In this document: positions 1-6,571 of the stretch, one piece after another | How the letters are laid out: every line of letters begins with the position of its first letter | How positions within the stretch are numbered: the first letter of the stretch is position 1 | Assembly: GCA_021793875.1 (NCBI GenBank) | Contig: JAJYRX010000074.1 | Coordinates: 1-7,277, forward strand | From: Pseudomonadota bacterium | GTDB lineage: Bacteria > Pseudomonadota > Gammaproteobacteria > Burkholderiales > Burkholderiaceae_B | Length of the DNA stretch: 7,277 bases | Direction of reading: 5' to 3' | Made by a program: the position numbers and the translations under genes | Notes under the pieces: model-generated | Database searches by the model: none | The model's input: the letters and a program-made list of their open reading frames with translations, nothing else | Told to the model about the DNA's origin: nothing

Positions 1-1146
1 CGATCTTAAATAAAAATCTGCAATTTCTGGAAGCTGTCTTTTAAGCAAAGGTACAAAGACCTCGTTCAGCGCTACGCCAAGGACTGCTGGTTCATCTGGC
101 GGTTTTCCTGTATAGGTGCTGTGGTATATGGGTTCTGTGCGCATGGTGATACGTTCAACCGTGAACACTGGAAACCACTCCTGCTCGTTATAGTATCCGG
201 TGTGGTCGCCGTAGGGACCTTCCAGAGCCATTTCGTAACCTGAGTCTGGGGGAGGGTTAACGCCATTTAGTATGTCTGGCACTACGGCTTGAGGGTGATC
301 TGCCGGTAATATATGGCCTTCAAGAATAATTTCGGCGGTAGCTGGCACCAGTAGATCACTCCCAATAGCTTTAGCAACCTCTGTTTTTGCACCTCTTAGT
401 AAACCTGCAAACTGATACTCTGACAGACTGTCTGGTACCGGAGTAACCGCTCCTAATGTTGTGGCTGGATCTGCGCCTAGTGCTACTGCGATGGGAAAAG
501 GCTGGCCAGGATTGCTTATGGCATGATCACGAAAATCTAGTGCCCCACCACGGTGCGATAACCAGCGCATGATTAATTTATTACGTCCTAGAAGCTGCTG
601 TCTGTATATTCCCAAGTTTTGTCTTCTAGCGTGTGGCCCCTTGGTGATTACTAGGCCCCATGTGAGTAATGGGGCCACATCGCCAGGCCAGCAACGCTGT
701 ATGGGTATGTTATTTAAGTCAACATCCTTTTCTTCAATAACTATGCTTTGACATGGTGGGTTTTTTACATTTTTAGGGCTCATATCCCAAAGGGCAGCTT
801 TTAGCATGCCCACTTTGCCTATTGCTTCTCGTAAGCCTTGTGGAGGAGCCGGCTCACGCAGCTCGGCTAATAGCTCTCCAGTTTCACGCAAAGCGTTAAG
901 GTCGCTAGCTCCCATGCCAAGCGCTACGCGCTCAGGTGTTCCGAATAGATTGGCAAGCACGGGCATTTGTGCAGGCTTGCTATTATGAATGGTATTTTCG
1001 AATAGTAGCGCAGGACCTTGTTTTTGTAATACTCTGTCACTTATTTCGGTGATTTCAAGGTCGGTATTAACTTGATGCGTGATACGCTTTAGTTCGCCAG
1101 TTCTTTCAAGCTGATTGATAAAATCTCTAAGGTCTTTGTATTTCAC
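1..1146 (-). CDS. ubiD: UbiD, 4-hydroxy-3-polyprenylbenzoate decarboxylase (3' end outside window)
   Basis: This enzyme decarboxylates 3-polyprenyl-4-hydroxybenzoate in ubiquinone synthesis, using the prenylated FMN cofactor made by UbiX. The reverse strand is open for 382 codons without a break; the family is about 490 residues, so roughly 110 C-terminal residues lie beyond position 1. It opens MKYKDLRDFI, as other UbiD proteins do. Visible motifs are QNLGIYR (176-182), GRNKLIMRWLSHRGGALD (187-204), ILEG (274-277) and EGPYGDHTGYY (309-319). By analogy with fungal Fdc1, R182, E309 and D314 should be the catalytic Arg/acidic residues, and N177 and E276 are likely metal/prFMN ligands. The start is GTG (complement of 1144-1146): an in-frame TAG lies four codons upstream and no better start exists. 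No clear Shine-Dalgarno precedes it. Between EGHI and EGPYGD there are about 22 more residues than in E. coli UbiD; I recall the same in Bordetella-type enzymes. No frameshift was seen. Confidence 0.96.
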   Translation of the reverse strand, partial: MKYKDLRDFINQLERTGELKRITHQVNTDLEITEISDRVLQKQGPALLFENTIHNSKPAQMPVLANLFGTPERVALGMGASDLNALRETGELLAELREPAPPQGLREAIGKVGMLKAALWDMSPKNVKNPPCQSIVIEEKDVDLNNIPIQRCWPGDVAPLLTWGLVITKGPHARRQNLGIYRQQLLGRNKLIMRWLSHRGGALDFRDHAISNPGQPFPIAVALGADPATTLGAVTPVPDSLSEYQFAGLLRGAKTEVAKAIGSDLLVPATAEIILEGHILPADHPQAVVPDILNGVNPPPDSGYEMALEGPYGDHTGYYNEQEWFPVFTVERITMRTEPIYHSTYTGKPPDEPAVLGVALNEVFVPLLKRQLPEIADFYLRS

Positions 1147-1231
1147 GGTGCTGTATTGCTAGGGTTGCTGTTAATGTACAGTTAAAGCTTACCATTATCT
1201 GAGCTGATTAAAGCGTGACAGCCATACTACG
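1147..1231. promoter_or_regulatory. Divergent intergenic region between ubiD and the SLT gene
   Basis: This 85-bp gap lies between two outward-reading starts, so the promoters of both genes, or their 5' ends at least, must lie here or inside the opposite gene. I see no well-matched -35/-10 pair on either strand. The only structure is a near-palindrome at 1171-1185: TTAA, the self-complementary hexamer TGTACA, one extra G, then TTAA. It could be a shared operator, but such short AT-rich symmetry often occurs by chance. Neither start has a clear Shine-Dalgarno. Confidence 0.3.
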
Positions 1232-2026
1232 ATGATTAAATCAGACTATATGCGCGGCATACGAGGTAATGTTTGGCGCGTTATAAATTCGCTTTCGGGT
1301 GCTCTTCAGATAAGCATTTCTTATCTTGGGCTAATTGTATTTGTTACGGCAATACTTGCAGTAAGTGTTCCATCGGTGCGTGAACACGCATCAGATGCCT
1401 ATAAGCTAGTTGTTGTAGCCCTAGATTCCAGTACATATAAAAATGACCTTACTCAATCACCAGATCAGCATTATGTGAAAAACTCGTCGTTAGATGATAG
1501 TGACAGCAGCTTTAGCTTTACGCAGGCACTGGCAGATTCAGAAGAAAATTCAAGCATTCCCGGAGTAACTAAAGCACAAGCTGCTGCTTTGCGTAGCTAT
1601 CTGGCGCGAAAATATAGCATAGCCAACAGTGTTGCTGGTGCAATCATAAGCACTGTTTTTAAGGTGGCCCGGGAAAAAGATCTTGATCCGCAGTTGGTTT
1701 TGGCAGTTATTGCTATAGAGTCCAGATATAACCCGTTTGCAGAAAGTCACGTTGGTGCACAGGGGCTTATGCAAGTTATGACTAGGGTTCATAAAGATAA
1801 ATTTGAAGCTATGGGAGAAGGGCCTTTGGCTGCTGTTCATCCTTTGGCAAACATACAGGTAGGTACACAAATACTACACGATTGTATTAGCAGACGAGGG
1901 TCTATTGACGGAGGCCTTGCTTGCTATGTTGGTGCTACCGGGCCAAGTGATGGTGGCTATGGCAATAAAGTTAAGGCCGAATGGCGGCGTATAGCACTTG
2001 CATCCGGCATACCTATAAAGAACTAA
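1232..2026 (+). CDS. Membrane-anchored lytic transglycosylase, SLT domain
   Basis: A 264-residue protein expected to cleave the MurNAc-GlcNAc bond of peptidoglycan with formation of 1,6-anhydroMurNAc. The N-terminus carries four positive charges (K3, R8, R11, R16) followed by one hydrophobic segment at about 27-48, which predicts an N-in/C-out signal anchor; no lipobox cysteine is seen. A Ser/Asp-rich linker (about 65-110) leads to the SLT domain (about 140-250). E163 in AIESRYNPFAES is the expected catalytic acid, followed by GAQGLMQVM (175-183). The usual YNAGPG block near the C-terminus is replaced by CYVGATGPSDGGYGNKV (231-247), as I recall for Bordetella-type relatives. ATG at 1232 is the first start of the frame; an in-frame ATG at 1250 (M7) is possible, and neither has a good Shine-Dalgarno. 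Its stop overlaps that of the converging aminotransferase gene. The family assignment is firm; the exact role (remodelling, secretion-system assembly) cannot be told. Confidence 0.9.
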   Translation: MIKSDYMRGIRGNVWRVINSLSGALQISISYLGLIVFVTAILAVSVPSVREHASDAYKLVVVALDSSTYKNDLTQSPDQHYVKNSSLDDSDSSFSFTQALADSEENSSIPGVTKAQAAALRSYLARKYSIANSVAGAIISTVFKVAREKDLDPQLVLAVIAIESRYNPFAESHVGAQGLMQVMTRVHKDKFEAMGEGPLAAVHPLANIQVGTQILHDCISRRGSIDGGLACYVGATGPSDGGYGNKVKAEWRRIALASGIPIKN

Positions 2027-3183
2027 CCTGCTAGAAACCGTCTCATGCGATGCACCGCTTCTTGCAGCTGATCCATTTTGGTTGCATATGAAAACCTTAA
2101 ACTATAGCTGGCATGAGCGGGGCCAAAGTCTTGTCCGGGTACAACAGCTACTCCTGCTTCATGTAAAAGCTTGTTGGAAAATTCCATGCTGTTGTCACTG
2201 TATTCTCGTATGTCGGTATATACATAGAAGGCACCATCGGGTTTTACAGGCACTTTCAGACCAATTTCCTCGAGTGCTGGAACCAGGTAGTCGCGCCTTT
2301 TTCGAAACGACTCTTTTCGTTCGCGGTATATATCCATAACTTCGGGTTGGAAACAAGCCAGAGCAGCGTGCTGTGATAGTGTGGGGGCGCAAATTGCTAA
2401 ACTTGCAGCCAGCTTGTCTATTGCGGGTATAAGCTCTTTTGGTGCAATAACCCAGCCCAAACGCCATCCGGTCATGTGGAAGTACTTAGAGAAGCTGTTT
2501 ATGACAATAATATTGTCATCTAGTACTAAAGCGCTTTCTGGTTTTCCATCATAATAAAGACCCAGATATATTTCGTCCATTATTATGAAGCCATTACGTT
2601 TGCGGACTTCATTAATAAGCTCCTGTAGTGCTTGGGGCTGTATGCTAGTGCCTGTAGGGTTGCTGGGTGAAGCTATAAGAACCCCTTTTGTATTTGGTCC
2701 CCAATTTTCTGCAACAGTATTGGCATCAAGTTGGAATCGTTGTTCTTTGGTGCATGGTATTAGGCGTGGTATGCCGCCTGCGCCCATAATAAAGTTCTGG
2801 TTTGCGGGGTACGATGGGTCTGGCATTAAAACCTCATCGCCTGGGTTAATTAGAGCTAGTGCCGCAAGAGTTAGCGCGCCAGATGCTCCAGATGTAATAA
2901 TTACTCGCTCAGGGCTAACGTTAGCACCAAAGTGATCTTTGTAGTAACTGGCTACTGCCTGTCTTAGTTGAGCAAGACCTGCTGGCTCGGAGTAGCCACT
3001 AAGGCCCGACCGTGCCGCTCGCTCAAGTTCTGCTACCACTGCTTCAGGTGCGGTAAAGTCAGGCTCACCAATTCCTAGGCTAATGATATCTTTGCCCTGT
3101 TCTTTTAGGGCGCTTACTTGTTTGAAAACTTCTACCGCATAAAATGGCATGATCTGCCCTGTGCGCTTGGCAAGGTTGAACAT
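2023..3183 (-). CDS. PLP-dependent aminotransferase, class I/II (fold type I)
   Basis: A complete 386-residue cytosolic aminotransferase, the usual length of the AspC/AlaT-like family. It moves an amino group between an amino acid and a 2-oxo acid; the true substrate cannot be read from the sequence. Visible landmarks: GIGEPDF (37-43), the TSGASGAL cofactor loop (97-104), SPSNPTG with N175, MDEIY with D203 (pairs with the pyridine nitrogen) and Y206, SFSKYFHMTGWRLGW with K233 as the Schiff-base lysine, and R363 in LRFSYA as the expected substrate carboxylate-binding arginine. All key residues are intact. The ATG at 3183 gives the usual LAKRTGQIMPFYAVEV opening; M12 is an internal alternative and less likely. 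A weak GGA lies about 13 nt upstream. The gene diverges from the FAD-like gene and converges on the SLT gene with overlapping stops. Aspartate, alanine or another amino donor are all possible, so no symbol is given. Confidence 0.95.
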   Translation of the reverse strand: MFNLAKRTGQIMPFYAVEVFKQVSALKEQGKDIISLGIGEPDFTAPEAVVAELERAARSGLSGYSEPAGLAQLRQAVASYYKDHFGANVSPERVIITSGASGALTLAALALINPGDEVLMPDPSYPANQNFIMGAGGIPRLIPCTKEQRFQLDANTVAENWGPNTKGVLIASPSNPTGTSIQPQALQELINEVRKRNGFIIMDEIYLGLYYDGKPESALVLDDNIIVINSFSKYFHMTGWRLGWVIAPKELIPAIDKLAASLAICAPTLSQHAALACFQPEVMDIYRERKESFRKRRDYLVPALEEIGLKVPVKPDGAFYVYTDIREYSDNSMEFSNKLLHEAGVAVVPGQDFGPAHASYSLRFSYATKMDQLQEAVHRMRRFLAG

Positions 3184-3252
3184 AAGTCTGGTTGTTCCAA
3201 GAAAGAGTTTAAAAAATGCTGTTTAATGTAATGGTTAATTGGAGCATAATCA
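3184..3252. promoter_or_regulatory. Divergent intergenic region between aminotransferase and FAD-like genes
   Basis: A 69-bp AT-rich gap separates two genes reading outward, so their promoters probably overlap here. TTTAAT at 3222-3227 is a 5-of-6 match to a -10 box for the plus-strand gene, but no convincing -35 sits 16-18 bp upstream. Nothing clear is seen for the minus strand. The gap is inferred to be regulatory from gene orientation only. Confidence 0.3.
3241..3244 (+). promoter_or_regulatory. Ribosome binding site of the FAD-oxidase-like gene
   Basis: GGAG sits 8 nt before the ATG at 3253. It is the clearest Shine-Dalgarno among the six genes here and supports that start. The ATG at 3231 is out of frame with the gene. 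Confidence 0.6.
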
Positions 3253-4173
3253 ATGCAGTCTGCTTCCCGTCGAGCTTTTTTGCAAGGTCGCCGCAGGGCT
3301 AATACACCCTGGGGGCGTTTTTGCCAACGTATAAGCCGTGTAGTTGAAGGCAAGTTTCTAGAGCTTGAAGGCTCTGGTGACGTTGGTGTAGCGCGCCTTA
3401 CTGCAGCTAGTAATAGTGATATATACCATGCATTAGCATTATGCCAAGAATATGAAGTAAGAATGGCCTTGCATGGCCTTTCATTTGCTTCGTCTCAGGG
3501 CTGTAACACCTTATGGGTGAGCCCTGGTTCTGGTCTAGGGGGTTATCAGAGGCTGCAGGGCCATGGCAGTCGATGGTTTGTTCAGCCAGGCTGTACGCTT
3601 GGTACATTAGTTCAGGCTGGTCTTGACGCTTTTACTAGCCTTCCGCCCGATAAAACAATTGCTTCATGGCTTGCAGATAGAACTCTATCAGATTTTGCAC
3701 CAAATAACACTTGGCAGTCGGGCATAGAACACGCGAAATTACTATTAGGTGATGGTAGCAGCATTAGTCTTGGGCCTTTTGGTCGCGATAATACCAAACC
3801 ACTGGAAGGTAGACGTGTTCAAGAACTAATACCTGCCCTGTTTAGCCTGTCAGGCTTAGAACAAATGCAGTCTTTCGCTAATGCCGACTTCTGGCCAATG
3901 AAATATCGTCTAGATGCCTTGCTAAACAACGGAAGTAAGCATGGAATGAATCTTGCACAAATCTTGCCTGGACATGGTGGCGACTTAGGTTGGGTGGAAT
4001 GGTTGGTTATAAATGCAGAGCATTTAGACCCTGACCAGGGGCTTGAGTTCCGATATAGCACTGAACTTTTGGAGCAAAGCCAATGGTGCGAGTTGGCTAA
4101 TGGTATCGATGCCAAAATCAAACGTTTATTTGATCCTGACAATGTGTTTACTGTTAATGGTCAGGTTATATAG
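3253..4173 (+). CDS. FAD-binding (PCMH-type) oxidase-like protein, degenerate, function unknown
   Basis: A 306-residue protein, shorter than glycolate oxidase GlcE (about 350) or GlcD (about 500). Residues about 45-175 follow the PCMH FAD-binding layout: ARLTAASNSDIYHALALCQEY (47-67), an ALHGLSFASSQG loop (72-83), WFVQPGCTLGTLVQAGL (108-124), TIASWLADR (135-143) and LLLGDGSSISLG (163-174). The C-terminal IKRLFDPDNVFTVNGQV (289-305) matches the FDPxxxFNPG end of FAD-linked oxidases. The loop that normally binds the FAD pyrophosphate is weakly conserved, and the usual GG of the TVGG motif is AS (137-138), so flavin binding is doubtful. The start SRRAFLQGRR (5-14) resembles a twin-arginine motif, but no hydrophobic stretch follows, so export is unlikely. 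I recall similar short proteins in Bordetella relatives, which argues for a conserved gene rather than fresh decay; no frameshift is seen. It lies 106 bp before maeB on the same strand. Substrate and partner are unknown. Confidence 0.75.
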   Translation: MQSASRRAFLQGRRRANTPWGRFCQRISRVVEGKFLELEGSGDVGVARLTAASNSDIYHALALCQEYEVRMALHGLSFASSQGCNTLWVSPGSGLGGYQRLQGHGSRWFVQPGCTLGTLVQAGLDAFTSLPPDKTIASWLADRTLSDFAPNNTWQSGIEHAKLLLGDGSSISLGPFGRDNTKPLEGRRVQELIPALFSLSGLEQMQSFANADFWPMKYRLDALLNNGSKHGMNLAQILPGHGGDLGWVEWLVINAEHLDPDQGLEFRYSTELLEQSQWCELANGIDAKIKRLFDPDNVFTVNGQVI

Positions 4174-4178
4174 TAAGT

Positions 4179-4207
4179 TTGTTAAAGTTGTTTGGTTGGC
4201 ATATACC
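4179..4207 (+). promoter_or_regulatory. Possible sigma-70 promoter for maeB
   Basis: TTGTTA (4179-4184), a 17-bp spacer and TATACC (4202-4207) form a reasonable -35/-10 pair in the gap before maeB. The -10 lies inside the palindrome at 4200-4218, so a protein bound there would block it. This would let maeB and the patatin gene be transcribed apart from the FAD-like gene. Read by eye, with no scoring. Confidence 0.35.
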
Positions 4208-4229
4208 ATAAGTATATGGGCTAAACCAA
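4192..4229. repeat. Imperfect inverted repeat / hairpin upstream of maeB
   Basis: A perfect 7-bp inverted repeat, CATATAC (4200-4206) and GTATATG (4212-4218), flanks the 5-nt loop CATAA. An outer stem TTGGTT (4192-4197) with AACCAA (4224-4229) extends it, with a few bulged bases in between. It could be an operator over the possible maeB -10 box, or a hairpin at the end of the FAD-like transcript. No T-run follows, so it is not a classic intrinsic terminator. Confidence 0.5.
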
Positions 4230-4279
4230 CTTCTGAAGCTAGAATTGTTTATTTGGATTCATTGAAATAAAAGGCCGTC

Positions 4280-6571
4280 ATGGAATCAAACTTTCGTCAG
4301 TCAGCGCTGGAATATCATGAACAAGGGCAACCTGGTAAGGTTTCTGTTGTCCCTACCAAGCAATTATCCAACCAGCGAGATTTGGCGCTGGCTTACTCAC
4401 CTGGTGTAGCCGCAGCCTGCGAAGAAATTGTATCTAATCCGCAAAATGCATTCCGTTATACAGCCAGAGGCAACCTTGTTGGAGTTATAACCAACGGCAC
4501 TGCCGTTTTGGGTTTGGGTGACATAGGGGCTTTAGCATCAAAGCCGGTTATGGAAGGTAAGGCGGTATTATTTAAAACATTTGCTGGAATTGATGTTTTT
4601 GATATAGAAATAAATGAAACCGACCCTGACAAACTAGTCGATATTATCGCCGGCCTTGAGCCAACTTTTGGCGGCATAAATCTTGAAGACATAAAAGCTC
4701 CCGACTGTTTTGTAGTTGAAAGCAAGCTAAGGGAACGTCTAAAGATACCTGTTTTTCATGACGACCAACATGGTACAGCTATTTGCGTTGCTGCTGCATT
4801 AATAAATGGTCTTGTTGTTGCTGAAAAAAAACTAGAGGAAGTAAAGCTTGTAGTGTCGGGTGCAGGGGCCGCTGCACTGGCGTGTCTTGACCTTTTATGT
4901 GATCTTGGTTTGCCAGAAGAAAATATATGGGTTTCAGACATAGAGGGCGTTGTATATAAAGGTCGTACTGTGTTAATGGATGAGCGCAAAGAACGGTACG
5001 CCCAAGAAACTGATGCACGCACTTTAAACGACATCATAGCCGACGCAGATGTTTTCCTTGGGTTGTCTGCTGGAGGTGTATTAAAGCCTCATATGGTGGC
5101 TGATATGGCGCCACGCCCGCTTATATTGGCACTTGCTAACCCTACGCCTGAAATTTTGCCTGAAGATGCTCATGCGGTGCGTGATGACGTGATTATGGCA
5201 ACTGGCAGGTCCGACTACCCGAATCAAGTAAATAATGTTCTGTGTTTCCCGTATATATTTCGTGGTGCACTAGACGTTGGCTCTACCACTATTACCCGTG
5301 GCATGGAGAAAGCCGCGGTAATGGCAATATGTAAGCTGGCACAAGAAGAGCAGAACGAGGCGGTAGCGGCAGCATACGGTTTACACGATATTTCATTTGG
5401 ACCCCAGTATTTTGTACCTAAGCCCTTTGATACACGTCTTATAGTAAGAATAGCTCCTGCGGTTGCTCAGGCCGCTATGGACGATGGCGTGGCCACACGT
5501 CCTATTGATGACATACAGGCATATATAGATCAGTTACAGCAGTTTGTACATCGCTCTGGTGCGTTTATGAAACCGCTGTTCTTTGACGTTAAAAATATAG
5601 TCCGTGAGGGAGGAAGATCCCGAATTGTGTTTACCGAGGGAGAGGACGAAAGAGTTCTTAGGGCTGCCCAAATTATGGTAGATGAAAAACTTGGTTTTCC
5701 AATTCTTGTAGGTCGTCCGGCTGTTTTGGCAAATCGTATAAAGCGCTTCGGGCTTAGAATACGTCTGGGCATAGATGTAGAAGTAACCGACCCAGAGCAC
5801 GACGATCGTTACGACCGTTATTGGAAGGCGTACTGGAAGTTAATGTGTCGAAGGGGTATTACCCGTGAAATGGCCCGAGTAGAAATGCGCCGCCGATTAA
5901 CTCTAATTGGTGCCATGATGGTTCACCTTGGTGAAGCCGATGGCATGGTTTGTGGCACCGTTGGTTCTTATGGTAATCACCTGCGTTTAATAGATCAGGT
6001 TATAGGTCGCGAGCCTGGTGCCAATATATATGCATCAATGAATATACTGCTGCTAGAGTCACGTACTCTGGTGCTTGCCGACACGCATATTAACGACAAC
6101 CCATCTGCCGAAGAGGTGGCTGAAATAACCCTTATGGCTGCCAATGAAATGCGTCAGCTGAACATGGAGCCAAAGGTCGCTTTGCTATCTCGCTCAAACT
6201 TTGGGACTGGTAGTTCTTCTTCGGGGGTTAAAATGCAGCAGGCGTTAGAAATTATCAGAGAGCGTGACCCAAGTCTTGAAATAGACGGAGAAATGCATGG
6301 TGATGCAGCACTTGACGAAGAGTTGCGTAAGCGTATTCTTCCCGATACCACACTAAGTGGCGAGGCAAATCTTCTTATTTGTCCAAGTGTAGATGCTGGT
6401 AATATTGCGTACAACTTACTAAAAACGGCAGCTGGTGGTAATACAGCTGTAGGGCCGTTTTTATTAGGTGTAAATGCACCGGTACATATCATGACATCAA
6501 GTTCAACAGTGCGCCGTATTCTTAATATGGCCGCCCTAACCGTATTAGATGCGAACCGGACCGACAAATAA
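4280..6571 (+). CDS. maeB: NADP-dependent malic enzyme with C-terminal phosphotransacetylase-like domain (MaeB)
   Basis: It oxidatively decarboxylates malate to pyruvate and CO2 with reduction of NADP+, feeding NADPH and C3/C2 units to biosynthesis in the cytosol. At 763 residues it matches E. coli MaeB (759) in length and order of domains. Malic enzyme part (about 1-425): Y39 in LAYSPGV and K94 in MEGKAVLFK as catalytic residues; E136, D137 and D162 (NLEDI, HDDQHGT) as divalent metal ligands; GAGAAA (194-199) as the dinucleotide loop; N287 (LANPTPE) and N319 (NQVNN) near the active site. PTA-like part (about 430-760): FTEGEDERVLRAAQ (451-464), SRSNFGTGSSSSG (637-649), DGEMHGDAAL (669-678), VGPFLLGVNAPVH (724-736). 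In the family this domain has no transacetylase activity and serves allosteric control, with acetyl-CoA as inhibitor. AAAGG (4270-4274) lies 5 nt before the ATG. The last 23 bp overlap the patatin gene. Confidence 0.97.
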   Translation: MESNFRQSALEYHEQGQPGKVSVVPTKQLSNQRDLALAYSPGVAAACEEIVSNPQNAFRYTARGNLVGVITNGTAVLGLGDIGALASKPVMEGKAVLFKTFAGIDVFDIEINETDPDKLVDIIAGLEPTFGGINLEDIKAPDCFVVESKLRERLKIPVFHDDQHGTAICVAAALINGLVVAEKKLEEVKLVVSGAGAAALACLDLLCDLGLPEENIWVSDIEGVVYKGRTVLMDERKERYAQETDARTLNDIIADADVFLGLSAGGVLKPHMVADMAPRPLILALANPTPEILPEDAHAVRDDVIMATGRSDYPNQVNNVLCFPYIFRGALDVGSTTITRGMEKAAVMAICKLAQEEQNEAVAAAYGLHDISFGPQYFVPKPFDTRLIVRIAPAVAQAAMDDGVATRPIDDIQAYIDQLQQFVHRSGAFMKPLFFDVKNIVREGGRSRIVFTEGEDERVLRAAQIMVDEKLGFPILVGRPAVLANRIKRFGLRIRLGIDVEVTDPEHDDRYDRYWKAYWKLMCRRGITREMARVEMRRRLTLIGAMMVHLGEADGMVCGTVGSYGNHLRLIDQVIGREPGANIYASMNILLLESRTLVLADTHINDNPSAEEVAEITLMAANEMRQLNMEPKVALLSRSNFGTGSSSSGVKMQQALEIIRERDPSLEIDGEMHGDAALDEELRKRILPDTTLSGEANLLICPSVDAGNIAYNLLKTAAGGNTAVGPFLLGVNAPVHIMTSSSTVRRILNMAALTVLDANRTDK

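Noticed and set aside
1550..1870. A 106-codon open frame antisense to the SLT domain
   Set aside because: It covers the conserved catalytic region of the SLT gene and its translation shows no recognisable pattern.
2585..2935. A 116-codon open frame antisense to the aminotransferase
   Set aside because: It lies opposite the conserved PLP domain and is a complement-frame shadow with no motifs.
3463..3480. An 8-bp direct repeat ATGGCCTT with a 10-bp period
   Set aside because: It falls in coding sequence, occurs only twice and is explained by the codons for MALHGL; no repeat family or tandem array.
3253..4173. The FAD-like gene read as a frameshifted fragment of a longer GlcD-type oxidase
   Set aside because: It has a good ribosome binding site and start, and the normal FDPxxxF-type C-terminal end, with no matching coding remains in other frames or flanks.
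4192..4229. The hairpin after the FAD-like gene read as an intrinsic terminator
   Set aside because: The stem is AT-rich and bulged and no T-run follows on either strand, so Rho-independent termination is not supported.
4043..4270. A plus-strand open frame across the end of the FAD-like gene and the gap before maeB
   Set aside because: It starts inside a conserved coding region in another frame, shows no family motif and no Shine-Dalgarno; the gap is better explained as regulatory.
6154..6567. A 137-codon open frame on the minus strand inside the maeB PTA-like domain
   Set aside because: It lies wholly antisense to a well-conserved gene, is rich in Ser, Arg and Pro without domain motifs, and has no upstream signal of its own.
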